Shown: positions 18,378-26,716 of the stretch, piece by piece
How the letters are laid out: the number at the start of each line of letters is the position of its first letter
How positions within the stretch are numbered: the stretch's first letter is position 1
Origin: Curtobacterium pusillum
GTDB lineage: Bacteria > Actinomycetota > Actinomycetes > Actinomycetales > Microbacteriaceae
Direction: 5' to 3'
DNA length: 64,000 nucleotides
Assembly: GCA_002025645.1 (NCBI GenBank)
Contig: CP018783.1
Span: 1,922,001 to 1,986,000 of the forward strand
Translations under genes and position numbers: made by a program
The notes under the pieces: model-generated
Told to the model about the DNA's origin: nothing
Seen by the model: the letters and a program-made list of their open reading frames with translations, nothing else
Database searches by the model: none

Positions 18378-19269
18378 GGTTTCCTCCCAGCGCTCTGGCG
18401 GTGATCTGTCGGTACAGCAGGTACAGGCCGAGCGAGAGCACGATGTTGACCAGCGCGGCGATGGCGGCGACCTGGTAGTTGCCCCGGCTGATCGCCTGGC
18501 TGTAGACGAGTGTCGGCAACGTCGACACGTCCTTGGCGCCGGCGAAGAGGACGATCCCGAACTCGTTCATCGTGCGCATGAGGACGAGCGCGCCACCGGC
18601 CAGGAGCGCCGGCGCCACCTCGGGCAGGATCAGGGTCCGGACTATGCGCGCAGGTCCGGCCCCGAGGGACTCGGCGACCTCGACCTGGCTGCGGTCCATC
18701 ACCTCGAGCGCGGAGAGCACCGGACGGACGACGAACGGCGTGAAGTAGGTGACCTCGGCGAGGATCACCCCCCACTGGCTGTCCAGAAGGTGGATCGGCG
18801 GCACCGCTCCCCCCGTCGCTGCGTCGAGCGCTCCGTTGACGATGCCGACGTTGCCCCAGATGAACACCAGCGCGAGCGTGATCAGGAACGACGGGAACGA
18901 GAGGTAGACGTTGAGCGCAGCTGTGACGAAGCGCGCCCCGCGGAAGGGCACGTACGCGATCACGATCGCGAGGAACGTCCCGATGACGATGCAACCGACC
19001 GTGGCGATCGCCGCGACCCGGACCGTGGTGGCGATCGTGTCGAGGAAGACCTGGTTGCCGAAGAGGACGCCCCACTCGGCGACGGAGAACCGGCCGCTGC
19101 CGTCGTCCGCGGCGTTGCTGATCAGGAGCAGGACCGGGTACACGACGAGGATCGCCATGACCGCGATCGGCAGTGCGCCGACGAACCAGGCCGTCGGGAC
19201 ATCGCGCGGCCGTGGAGGACGCGGTCCGGGCGGGGCGGCTGGGAGCCGAGGCCCGGCCGTGAGCGTCAC
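18367..19269 (-). CDS. phnU: ABC transporter permease, aminophosphonate system
   Basis: A 300-aa inner-membrane protein with six predicted helices and the binding-protein-dependent permease loop VAESLGAGPARIVRTLILPEV (EAA motif). A Pro/Arg-rich cytosolic N-terminus (about 25 residues) precedes helix 1. It forms the translocation channel with the second permease. The GTG start overlaps the TGA of the ATPase gene by 4 nt (GTGA), showing tight coupling in the operon. The assignment to aminophosphonate rests on the neighbouring PhnS-type binding protein. Confidence 0.88.
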   Translation of the reverse strand: MTLTAGPRLPAAPPGPRPPRPRDVPTAWFVGALPIAVMAILVVYPVLLLISNAADDGSGRFSVAEWGVLFGNQVFLDTIATTVRVAAIATVGCIVIGTFLAIVIAYVPFRGARFVTAALNVYLSFPSFLITLALVFIWGNVGIVNGALDAATGGAVPPIHLLDSQWGVILAEVTYFTPFVVRPVLSALEVMDRSQVEVAESLGAGPARIVRTLILPEVAPALLAGGALVLMRTMNEFGIVLFAGAKDVSTLPTLVYSQAISRGNYQVAAIAALVNIVLSLGLYLLYRQITARALGGNRAR

Positions 19270-20432
19270 GAGATCACCCCGACGGGCTGCGCAGCGAGGT
19301 CGGCCCGCGAGACGGACGGTGTGGCGCTGCCGTCCGTCCTCGCCGCGACCCGGGCGCGCGTTGCGCCGAGGACCGTCACGTCGTCCGGTTCGAAACCGAC
19401 ACCGATCGTCTGCCCGATCGCGGGCAGGTCCCGGAGTTCGAGGGTCTCGACCGAGAACGGCTCACCGTGGACGGTTCCGGAGATGAGGTGCGTGGCGCCG
19501 CGCCACTGGATGTCGTCCACCTCCATCGGCAGCACGTTGGTGGCGTGTTCGGTGGCCGACAGGACCCGCACACGATGGGGGCGGACGGACAAGGACACCG
19601 CCGCTCCGCGCGCTGCATCGATCGACACGTTCAACACCTGTCCGGGCGCCGCGGTCATGGCCGCGGTGTTCCGGGTCAGCGCGATGCACGGCAGGACGTT
19701 CGACGCGCCGAGGAACCGGGCGGTGAACTCCGCGCTCGGATCCCGGTAGAGCTGCGCGGCCGTCCCGAACTCGACGAGACGGGAATCCGCCATCACCGCG
19801 ATCCGGTCGGCGAGCGTGAGGGCCTCGTTCTGCCCGTGCGTCACGTAGAGCATGGTGACGTCGGGGAGCTCCCGGTGCAGCCGAGCGAGCTCCGCCATCA
19901 TCCCCTGCCGCAGCTGCTGGTCGAGCGCCGAGAGCGGTTCGTCGAACAGCAGGACCTCCGGTCGTGGGGCGAGTGCACGGGCGATGGCGACGCGCTGCTG
20001 CTGTCCTCCGGAGAGGGTGCGCGGCAGCCGGTCGGCGAACGCGGCCATCCCGACCATGTCGAGCGCTTCCGCCACCCGCGGCCGGACGTCCCGACGCGGG
20101 ATGCCCCTCGCCCGGAGCCCGTACCCGACGTTGTCGGCGATGCTCATGTGCGGGAACAGCGCGTAGCTCTGCACGACCATCCCGAGCCCGCGTCGACGCG
20201 GTGGGAGCCCGGTGACGTCCTTCCCGCCGAGGTGGATGCTGCCGCGGGTGGGTGCGACGAACCCCGCGACGGCACGGAGCGCCGTCGTCTTCCCCGCACC
20301 GGACGGGCCGAGCAGGGCGACGACCTCGCCGCGGTCCGCGGTCAGGGTGAAGTCGTCGAGGATGACCGCGCCGCCGTTGCCGGCGACCGTGACGTTCCGG
20401 AACTCGATCCCGGGGGTGGTGCTGGTGTCCAT
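19266..20432 (-). CDS. phnT: ABC transporter ATP-binding protein, aminophosphonate system
   Basis: A 388-aa ATPase. Walker A is GPSGAGKTT (residues 42-50), followed by the Q-loop VVQSYALFPH, signature LSGGQQQR, Walker B VLLFDEP and switch His in YVTHGQ. The C-terminal 130 residues form a TOBE-like regulatory domain (SLSVRPHRVRVL). This is the length and layout of the spermidine/Fe3+/phosphonate-type importer ATPases. AGGAG lies 5 nt before the ATG at 20432. It follows the FAD oxidoreductase gene by 26 bp and overlaps phnU. Confidence 0.92.
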   Translation of the reverse strand: MDTSTTPGIEFRNVTVAGNGGAVILDDFTLTADRGEVVALLGPSGAGKTTALRAVAGFVAPTRGSIHLGGKDVTGLPPRRRGLGMVVQSYALFPHMSIADNVGYGLRARGIPRRDVRPRVAEALDMVGMAAFADRLPRTLSGGQQQRVAIARALAPRPEVLLFDEPLSALDQQLRQGMMAELARLHRELPDVTMLYVTHGQNEALTLADRIAVMADSRLVEFGTAAQLYRDPSAEFTARFLGASNVLPCIALTRNTAAMTAAPGQVLNVSIDAARGAAVSLSVRPHRVRVLSATEHATNVLPMEVDDIQWRGATHLISGTVHGEPFSVETLELRDLPAIGQTIGVGFEPDDVTVLGATRARVAARTDGSATPSVSRADLAAQPVGVIS

Positions 20433-20458
20433 GGGAACTCCTGGGAGGTGGATGTCGC

Positions 20459-21631
20459 TCAGACGGCGACGGCGGTCGAGGACTCGGGGACGGACGTGGC
20501 GGTGCCGCGCGGTGCGAGGACGCTCGGCGCGATCCCGAGGCCGGTGGTCATGCCGATCCCGGTGGTGACCGTGACGACGTTGACCCCGGGGAGCGGCTCC
20601 TCGATGAGGAACTCCCGACCGGGCGCCGACGCGTAGACGCCCTGCCACCGCTCACGGACCCGGATCCGTTCGGCCCCGAAGAGCCGCGCGGTCTCCGCGA
20701 TGACCAGCTCGAAGCCCGCCTCGTCCTGGAACGGGGGAGCGTCGACGTCACGCACGTGCGTGTCGCCGATGATGAGCGAACCGTCGAACGGCGACGTGTA
20801 CATCTGGTTCAGGTCCCACGCGACGCCGGCGGGCAGGGACGCGCGCAGTGATTCGCGGAGCGCGCCGGCACTCGGCATCGCCGCGAACCCGCTGTAGCGC
20901 AGCAGCGACCACCCGGTGAGCAGCGGGACGGTCAACGGGAAGCGCAGATCGACGTCGGCGCGGAGCATGTGCAGCCGGCAGCGCACCACGTCTACCTGTT
21001 CGGCCAGGCGCGGGAACAGCCGGTCGACGTCGTGGTTCGTGCACACGACGATGCGATCGGCTTCGAACGTGCCGCGGGAAGTCGTCACCCGACCGGACTC
21101 CACCGTGAGTGCCGTCGTGCGCCAGGAGAACCGGACGCCCTGCGATGCGAGCCACGTGGCGATCGCCGGTGCTGCCTCCCGTGGGTCCACCTGCAGGTCG
21201 AGCGGCAGGAACGCTCCCCCGACCACGGGACCCGGGTCGACCGGGACACGATCGACGACCGCTCGCGCGTCCAGCCGCTCCGTGTCCGGATCGCTCGCCG
21301 TGTACTCCTCGACGACGGCGAGTTCCGCAGCCGTTCGAGCGACCACGACCGTGCCCGACTCCCGTGCCGTGAAGCCTGCGGCATCGGAGAGGTCCAACCA
21401 CCGTCGTCGGGCCTCGGTGGCGTAGCCGCGGGCCTCCCCGGTCTGCGGCGTGATGCACGCGTGCCCGAAGTTCCGGACGCTCGCGCCGTGCACCGCACCA
21501 CCTGCGCGGTCCACGACCGCGACGCTCAGGCCCTGCAGCAGGGCTTCGTACGCGTGGGCGAGGCCGACGATGCCGGCACCGATCACGACGACGTCGAACG
21601 CGGGTGCGGTGGAGGAAGAGGTCGGGGTCAT
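20459..21631 (-). CDS. FAD-dependent oxidoreductase, aminophosphonate-associated (DAO family)
   Basis: A 390-aa flavoenzyme of the D-amino-acid/glycine oxidase fold. The GAGIVG dinucleotide motif is at residues 18-23. ASVRNFGHACITPQTG and a C-terminal VTVTTGIGMTTG are typical of the subgroup that travels with phosphonatase-like hydrolases and phosphonate transporters. It likely oxidises the amino carbon of an imported aminophosphonate to an aldehyde for the HAD enzyme. It is first in the operon. The ATG at 21631 lacks an SD; the start is supported by the position of the FAD motif. Confidence 0.85.
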   Translation of the reverse strand: MTPTSSSTAPAFDVVVIGAGIVGLAHAYEALLQGLSVAVVDRAGGAVHGASVRNFGHACITPQTGEARGYATEARRRWLDLSDAAGFTARESGTVVVARTAAELAVVEEYTASDPDTERLDARAVVDRVPVDPGPVVGGAFLPLDLQVDPREAAPAIATWLASQGVRFSWRTTALTVESGRVTTSRGTFEADRIVVCTNHDVDRLFPRLAEQVDVVRCRLHMLRADVDLRFPLTVPLLTGWSLLRYSGFAAMPSAGALRESLRASLPAGVAWDLNQMYTSPFDGSLIIGDTHVRDVDAPPFQDEAGFELVIAETARLFGAERIRVRERWQGVYASAPGREFLIEEPLPGVNVVTVTTGIGMTTGLGIAPSVLAPRGTATSVPESSTAVAV

Positions 21632-21786
21632 GTGGACACCGTGACACGGCAAACGAGCACGTAGGTAGACAAGCACCGATTTTTCACGCGCTCGTAACGT
21701 TTTGTCGTCCGATGTTCACACGATTCCTGCAGATGGACAGGTCAGCCCCCTCGTACTGCGCGTGATTCGGGTAGTAAGGTTCCTAC
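21632..21786. promoter_or_regulatory. Divergent control region of the aminophosphonate operon and its GntR gene
   Basis: Inverted half-sites CACGTAGG (21658-21665) and CCTACGTG (21782-21789) face the two genes, 116 bp apart, and may be contacts for the GntR protein. TAAGGT (21775-21780) lies 6 nt before the regulator's GTG and fits a leaderless -10 box. No strong promoter was identified for the operon side. Confidence 0.45.
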
Positions 21787-22554
21787 GTGGCCGACGTCCT
21801 GTACAAGCTGATCGCAGATGCCCTCCGTGACGAGATCATCAACGGGTCACTCGCGCCCGGTGACGACGTCCCGACCGAAGCCGAGCTCGGCGCGCGCTGG
21901 AACGCCTCGCGGGGGCCGATCCGCAACGCCCTCGCCGTGCTGCGCAGCGAAGGACTCATCGAGACGACCAGGGGCCGCCCCAGTCGGGTCGTGTCGCGGA
22001 AGACCAGCCAGCCCGTCGACGTGTACGTCCCGTTCACGAGATGGGCGAAGGGGTTCGGCAGGAACCCGGGAGCACACACCGAGCAGGTCTCCCTCAAGCG
22101 CGCGGACGACGCAGCCGCCCGCGCGCTGCGCATCGAGCCGGGCTCCCTGGTGGTGCAGCTCATCCGCCTGCGCCTGCTCGACCGCGTCCCGACGATGCTC
22201 GAACGGACCACGTTCACCGAGACCGTCGGCCGGCTGCTGTTCCAGGCCGACCTCGACGGCGGCTCCATCACGGAGTACCTCGCCACGCACGGCCACGTGT
22301 TCAGCGGCGTGCACCACGAGATCGACGCGGTCGCGGCCGACGAGCTCGACACCCGGCTGCTCGGCGTGCAGCCCGGATCGCCCCTGCTGCGGCTCCAGCG
22401 CACCTCGGAGGACGAGCACGGTGTGCCGTTCGAGTTCTCCGACGACCGGTACCGGCCGGACGTGGTGCGGTTCACGATCGACGCGACGGGCCGTCAGCGC
22501 AACGGTGAGCACCTGATCCAACCGAAGGCGGCGGACGCCGGCGTCGGCACCTGA
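21787..22554 (+). CDS. GntR-family regulator with UTRA ligand domain
   Basis: A 255-aa protein. The N-terminal winged helix (about residues 1-75) has the GntR pattern LRDEIINGSLAPGDDVPTEAELG followed by RNALAVLRSEGLIETTRGR. The UTRA effector domain (about 90-235) has the usual TMLERTTFTETV and pair of glycine-rich strands. It is divergent from the aminophosphonate operon and therefore its probable repressor, sensing a phosphonate or intermediate. It starts at GTG with no SD, 6 nt after TAAGGT. Confidence 0.88.
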   Translation: MADVLYKLIADALRDEIINGSLAPGDDVPTEAELGARWNASRGPIRNALAVLRSEGLIETTRGRPSRVVSRKTSQPVDVYVPFTRWAKGFGRNPGAHTEQVSLKRADDAAARALRIEPGSLVVQLIRLRLLDRVPTMLERTTFTETVGRLLFQADLDGGSITEYLATHGHVFSGVHHEIDAVAADELDTRLLGVQPGSPLLRLQRTSEDEHGVPFEFSDDRYRPDVVRFTIDATGRQRNGEHLIQPKAADAGVGT

Positions 22555-22703
22555 CGAGGTGTCCTGCCGGTCGATCGGCTGCTCGGACACCGGCATCACG
22601 GCTGTGGTGCGCCGTCAGCCAGCATGCGGATCGGCCGGGATCCGTCCGTTCGGAATACGGTGACCGGAAGAGTCTGTAGCGACCACCTGGTGAGGGGTAC
22701 ACC

Positions 22704-23525
22704 ATGACCGACGCAACACGCACGGATCATCTGCCAACTGGACCTCTCAAGGTCCGCCCGAGGGTGTGGATCGGGTTCGCGATATACGTCGGCTACGTCG
22801 TCGTGGTCTTCACCATCCAGAGGCTCTCCGGTGTGCCCTACACCGACCTCTCCGACAGCGGCAGGAACTTGTTCTTCGGCGCAGGACTGTTCCTGATCAT
22901 CAGCGCGGTCCTGCTCGTCATCACCGTCACGTTGCTCGGCTGGTGGCGTCCGGCACTGTTCGACCGGCACCGGAGCGTCCGCTGGCCGATCATCGCCCCG
23001 ATCCTGCTCGGGCTCGCACTGATCGGCAATCTGGCCGCGACGGACTGGTCCAGCTACGACGCCGCCTTCTTCGCCGCTTCCATCGTGCTGATCCTCGTCG
23101 GGTTCACCGAGGAGATCACGACCCGCGGCCTGCTCCTCACCGCGCTCCGCAGTCGTCTCGGCGAAGGGTGGGTGTGGTTCATCAGCACGGCGGCGTTCGC
23201 GCTGATGCACCTGGTGAACGCGTTGAGTGGCCAAGCCATCGGACCGACGATCCAGCAGGTCGGGTTGACGTTCATGGCCGGAACCATCTTCTACATCCTC
23301 CGCCGTACCACCGGCACCCTGATCTGGGCGATGGTCCTGCACGGGCTCTGGGACTTCTCCGTCTTCGCCCTCACCCACGGCACGCCCGGGCCGCTCGCCG
23401 CCATCGGGGCCGGCGGGGAGATCGTCGCCGGCGTCCTCGCGTTCATCGCGGTCGCGTTCGTGATCCGTGGCTCCCGCGAACGCATCGACACCACAGCACC
23501 TCCAACCACCCGAGGTGCGTTCTGA
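22704..23525 (+). CDS. CPBP-family intramembrane metalloprotease
   Basis: A 273-aa protein with about seven membrane segments. The CPBP/Abi signature is complete: EEITTR (Glu136-Glu137, Arg141), a second motif FALMHLVN with the metal-ligand histidine, and a third HGLWDF. Relatives of Rce1 in bacteria process membrane-bound peptides or provide bacteriocin self-immunity; the substrate here is unknown. GAGGGG lies about 8 nt before the ATG. It is followed by a second CPBP gene, but the two share only family motifs, so recent duplication is not obvious. Confidence 0.88.
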   Translation: MTDATRTDHLPTGPLKVRPRVWIGFAIYVGYVVVVFTIQRLSGVPYTDLSDSGRNLFFGAGLFLIISAVLLVITVTLLGWWRPALFDRHRSVRWPIIAPILLGLALIGNLAATDWSSYDAAFFAASIVLILVGFTEEITTRGLLLTALRSRLGEGWVWFISTAAFALMHLVNALSGQAIGPTIQQVGLTFMAGTIFYILRRTTGTLIWAMVLHGLWDFSVFALTHGTPGPLAAIGAGGEIVAGVLAFIAVAFVIRGSRERIDTTAPPTTRGAF

Positions 23526-23664
23526 GTTTCGCCGACCGCCCGGTTCCGAGCAAGCCGGCACCTTCCCGGCTGAGGCTGTTTCGGATACGTTCAGCGCAGA
23601 CAGCGCTTCCGATCAGGCGGAGGCAACGTCGCTCATAGCTACCGAGTCCCAGGGAGACATCGAG

Positions 23665-24552
23665 ATGGCTGGATCAGGTTCGAAGTGGCAGGGGTTCTGG
23701 GATCGGGGCGGGTTCTGGCGCGCGGCGCTCGTCGCGGTCGGGTACATCGCGATCTACCTCGGTGTCGGGCGCCTGATCGGTTGGGTGTTCGCGGGTTCCA
23801 TCAAGGCGGAGGATCCGCTCGGCGACACCACGACGGCGGTCCTGGGGCTCGTGGTCCCGACGGCGATCGGTTCGGTCGTGCTGTTGGCGTTCGCGTGGAG
23901 CATCGGGTTCCTGCCGCGGCCGCTGTTCGGCCCGCAGCCGGTCCGGGCGCGGTGGTGGATGTGGGGTGCGCCGATCCTGGTTGCAGCTGCGGCGGTGTTC
24001 CACTTCCTCGGTGCCCCGTACGGCCGGTACACCCCCGGCGTCGTCATCGCGTTGCTCTTCGTCGGTCTCTTCGTGGGGTTCTCCGAGGAGATCCTGACCC
24101 GTGGACTCGGGGTGAGCCTGCTGCGCCGCGGTGGCTACAGGGAGTGGAGCGTCATGGCTCTGTCCTCGCTCCTGTTCGCGTTGCTGCACCTGACGAACGC
24201 CTTCTCCGGGCAGCCGATCACCACCGTGCTGATCACCGTCGTGTACACGTTCGGGTTCGGCATCAGCATGTACCTGACCATGCGGGTCGGCGGGAACCTC
24301 GTCTGGCCGATGCTGCTGCACGCGATGACCGACCCGTCGACCGCGCTGGCCGCCGGCGGCATCGACGAATCCGTCTCCACCGGCAGCAACACGGCACTCC
24401 TCATCGCGACCGTCGCCACGTTCGCGTACGACGCGTTCGCGATCGTCGGCTTCATCGCCACCCGCGGTGACGCCGAAGGGCGAGCCGACGCCGACGAACC
24501 GCGCCGCGCACCCCACGACCACCCGGCGTCGCCCGCCGTGGCGACCAACTGA
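23665..24552 (+). CDS. CPBP-family intramembrane metalloprotease, second copy
   Basis: A 295-aa membrane protein with motif 1 SEEILTR (Glu141-Glu142, Arg146), motif 2 FALLHLTNAFSG and motif 3 LLHAMTDP. Hydrophobic helices span about residues 15-270, and a hydrophilic tail of about 30 residues ends the protein. The ATG at 23665 is chosen because GGGAG lies 9 nt upstream and helix 1 follows. An earlier in-frame ATG at 23467 would overlap the first protease gene and add a non-globular segment. It has the same orientation as its neighbour and is probably expressed with it. Confidence 0.86.
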   Translation: MAGSGSKWQGFWDRGGFWRAALVAVGYIAIYLGVGRLIGWVFAGSIKAEDPLGDTTTAVLGLVVPTAIGSVVLLAFAWSIGFLPRPLFGPQPVRARWWMWGAPILVAAAAVFHFLGAPYGRYTPGVVIALLFVGLFVGFSEEILTRGLGVSLLRRGGYREWSVMALSSLLFALLHLTNAFSGQPITTVLITVVYTFGFGISMYLTMRVGGNLVWPMLLHAMTDPSTALAAGGIDESVSTGSNTALLIATVATFAYDAFAIVGFIATRGDAEGRADADEPRRAPHDHPASPAVATN

Positions 24553-24563
24553 GAGGACCGACC

Positions 24564-25034
24564 ATGTCCCGCGAAACTCACGCCCGCGAAGGCGCCGAGA
24601 AGGCCACCGGCGACCACGTCCTCGACGTCGCCCTCGTCTCCCCGAATGGATCGACGTTCGCCCGAGTCCTCGGTGCGACCGCCGGCGCCGGCCTCGGCGG
24701 CAACAACAGCGCGTCCTGGAGTGTCGCCGGTGCACTCATCGCCGACCGACTCAGCAGCAACGCCCACGGCACCGATCCGACCACGGTCCTCGCGATCACC
24801 GAGGACGAGCTCCACATCCTCGGCCGCGACTCCACAGGCCTCGTCGGCCACTGGAAGGACCTCGAACTCGTCGCGACGATCCCGCGCAGCAGCTTGGCGG
24901 TCGAACGCCACCACCGCGGCACGACGCTCGCGATCGAGCTCACCGACACCACGACCGGCGTGACACTCGAGTTCGAGGCGCGCCCCGTCGGCAACCTCGG
25001 CGTCAAGGACCTGCTCCGCGAACTCGAGAGCTGA
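24564..25034 (+). CDS. Hypothetical protein, 156 aa
   Basis: Not recognised. It starts 11 bp after the second protease gene, with GAGAGG before the ATG, so it is in the same transcript. There is no signal peptide or strong membrane helix; a Gly/Ala-rich stretch lies near residues 35-50. The remainder alternates short hydrophobic strands (TVLAITEDELHILG, HWKDLELVATIP, TTLAIELTDTTTGVTLEFEA) in a pattern like a PH-type or beta-barrel domain. It may be a partner or substrate of the membrane proteases. It ends at a family A palindrome. Confidence 0.6.
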   Translation: MSRETHAREGAEKATGDHVLDVALVSPNGSTFARVLGATAGAGLGGNNSASWSVAGALIADRLSSNAHGTDPTTVLAITEDELHILGRDSTGLVGHWKDLELVATIPRSSLAVERHHRGTTLAIELTDTTTGVTLEFEARPVGNLGVKDLLRELES

Positions 25035-25041
25035 CCTGCAT

Positions 25042-25085
25042 CGGACTGGAGGCGCGTGGCGGGCCCGCCACGCGCCTCCAGTCCG
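25042..25085. repeat. Palindromic repeat, family A, perfect 44-bp palindrome
   Basis: An uninterrupted 44-bp palindrome (25042-25085), GGACTGGAGGC subtype, between the hypothetical protein gene and the converging 3' end of the split HNH gene. It probably terminates both. Confidence 0.85.
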
Positions 25086-25109
25086 GTGCGGCGACAGCCG
25101 CTCAGGCCG

Positions 25110-25265
25110 CTACGCGGCCACGAGGTACTCGTCCCACTCGGACTGCGGACGCTCGATGCCCCGCACCACCCACGAGGCACCGTGCGGTGCCTTCGGGCGG
25201 AACCGGAGCCGCCAGCCCATCTCCTGCGGGGTGCGATCACCCTTCGTGTTGTTGCACGCCAGGCA
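25110..25265 (-). pseudogene. 3' fragment of the split HNH endonuclease gene
   Basis: It encodes CL followed by ACNNTKGDRTPQEMGW and a further 33 residues, ending in WDEYLVAA and TAG. This is the end of an HNH zinc/catalytic module without its beginning. Joined to the fragment at 31015-31359 over the shared core CAGGCA, it restores a 164-codon frame with no extra bases: ...ENLVACC-LACNNTKGDR... The fragment has no start signal of its own and is cut off by the mobile element. Confidence 0.88.
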
Positions 25266-25279
25266 TTACCTGAACTAAC
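25260..25279. repeat. Element end with attachment core (tnpB-distal side)
   Basis: Core CAGGCA (25260-25265) followed by element end TTACCTGAACTAAC (25266-25279). It pairs with the inverted copy at 31001-31020. Confidence 0.8.
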
Positions 25280-25340
25280 GCGACGAGCATGGTGCTCCCC
25301 GAGTCGGCGAGCAGGCCCGGCGGCACCGACCGTGTCATGG

Positions 25341-25688
25341 TCAACACGGCCGGCGCTTCTCCGTGCTGAAGGCGGCCGACACTCCCCGCGCTCGCGCGGT
25401 AGCGATGGCTGCGATCGGCACTGCCAGGAAGCAGATCAAGACCGCAATCGCCCGGAGATTCCCGAACTCGGTGAGCGGGCTTATATCTGCTGGCGCCAGA
25501 AGAACCAGGATCGCGGTCACCGCGACGGCGACGACTGCAATGCCGCTAACCTCGATGACGGACAGCACGCGAAGGCGTCGTCGAGTCCAGCCGCCGACGC
25601 GCATCAATGTTGTCGCTTGAGCGGCCGAGGCGGAGGTACGTCGAGCGACAACGGTGCATATGAGGATGACTGCCGCGGTCACTCCCAT
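25341..25688 (-). CDS. Small membrane protein, element cargo
   Basis: A 115-aa protein of unknown family. Three hydrophobic segments are visible: residues 1-15 (MGVTAAVILICTVVA), about 38-60 (SGIAVVAVAVTAILVLLAP) and about 70-92 (NLRAIAVLICFLAVPIAAIA), with basic stretches between. The ATG at 25688 lacks a good SD; a GTG two codons on is possible. It lies next to the element end and is divergent from the other small membrane protein. Third codon positions hold more A/T than the core genes. Function unknown. Confidence 0.5.
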   Translation of the reverse strand: MGVTAAVILICTVVARRTSASAAQATTLMRVGGWTRRRLRVLSVIEVSGIAVVAVAVTAILVLLAPADISPLTEFGNLRAIAVLICFLAVPIAAIATARARGVSAAFSTEKRRPC

Positions 25689-25836
25689 CGCCGGCAGGGG
25701 CGTGTCAACCCCATCGCCCCATGCGCTCGTCCGGGCGCACGACGGGACACGATCGGGTAACGGCGTGCGCCGCGACTGCGCAATCCTCGATAGCGCGGAC
25801 GGGCGTTGAAAGACGCGCGTCGACGAGGATGGGACG

Positions 25837-26250
25837 ATGACGGACCCGCAGGAATCTGAAAGTGGCCAGGATTCGGGGCGGGATGCGTCTCGCCCAAATG
25901 CTCGGCTCCGCAGCCAAGAGTCCGACGAAGCGACGATGCGCCGAAGCATCGCTAATGCCTCTCCTTTCAACTTCGGATTCGCGTACAGCGCGCCCGAGAC
26001 CGGCGCAGACCCCGAACGTCCGGTAACCAGGCTTGGACTTGTTTGGCGGATTGTTGCATCGACTGGCCTGGCCGCAGTTGGCATCAACGCCGTGGTAGTC
26101 ATCATTCGGCTGCTCGCTCGGACCGAGCCCGGTTGGGTTGGGGCGCTGGGCATGGCCGTTATCGCGATGCTGGCGCTGGCATACCCCGCCGTCAACGTCG
26201 CCCGGCTCGTGCGTAGCGTTCGCCGGCGACGCCAAGGCCACGCGGTCTAG
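25837..26250 (+). CDS. Small membrane protein, element cargo
   Basis: A 137-aa protein, not recognised. A polar, Ser/Arg/Asp-rich N-terminus (about 65 residues) is followed by two membrane helices (about 70-92 WRIVASTGLAAVGINAVVVII and 100-122) and a basic tail RSVRRRRQGHAV. GAGGA lies 8-9 nt before the ATG. It has the same orientation as the HTH gene downstream. It could be a membrane anchor or immunity-type protein; nothing in the sequence decides this. Confidence 0.6.
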   Translation: MTDPQESESGQDSGRDASRPNARLRSQESDEATMRRSIANASPFNFGFAYSAPETGADPERPVTRLGLVWRIVASTGLAAVGINAVVVIIRLLARTEPGWVGALGMAVIAMLALAYPAVNVARLVRSVRRRRQGHAV

Positions 26251-26374
26251 CCCCTGGGACTTCGACGGCTGAGGCGAGCCGTATAACAGGGGCGAGACCG
26301 TCCGAGCGGACACCGAGCGCGCGATGGAGGCTCGGCAGATCGGGGCCATTGGGTAGGAGCAGTAAGCTTCGGAC

Positions 26375-26716
26375 GTGGCCCGGACCGCGCGGAAGCGCCC
26401 AAGCGAGTTGACCGCCGAGTGGCCGTCGGCGGAGTCCGAGGTACCGTCCGGTGAGTCAGCCCGGCAACTGGCAGTGCGGCTCCGGGACGTCATTGGTGAA
26501 CGTTCGCTTCGCTCTGTTGCCCGAGACGCTGGTGTGGACCACAAGACGCTGTCCGGCATTCTTGATGGGCAGACGTGGGCTGACCTGGAGACGATCTCCA
26601 AACTTGAGTACTCACTCGGGGAAATGCTGTGGATGTACGTGCTGCCTGCGGCGCCGGTGGAGGGGCTTCGGTACACGGTGCGCCGCGCAGCCGCCGTGAT
26701 GGGCGGGGACGCTTAG
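26375..26716 (+). CDS. HTH (XRE-like) protein, element cargo
   Basis: A 113-aa protein. The first 35 residues are polar; a compact helix-turn-helix follows: VRLRDVIGERSLRSVARDAGVDHKTLSGIL (about residues 32-62), the core of an XRE/Cro-like fold. It starts at GTG 6 nt after TAAGCT without SD, so it is probably leaderless. Its last codons overlap the tnpB stop on the opposite strand by 4 nt. It is a candidate regulator of transposition or of the cargo, comparable to an excision control protein. Confidence 0.65.
   Translation: MARTARKRPSELTAEWPSAESEVPSGESARQLAVRLRDVIGERSLRSVARDAGVDHKTLSGILDGQTWADLETISKLEYSLGEMLWMYVLPAAPVEGLRYTVRRAAAVMGGDA

Noticed and set aside
22704-24552. The two CPBP genes as a recent tandem duplication
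   Set aside because: The proteins share family motifs only and their loops and ends differ widely.
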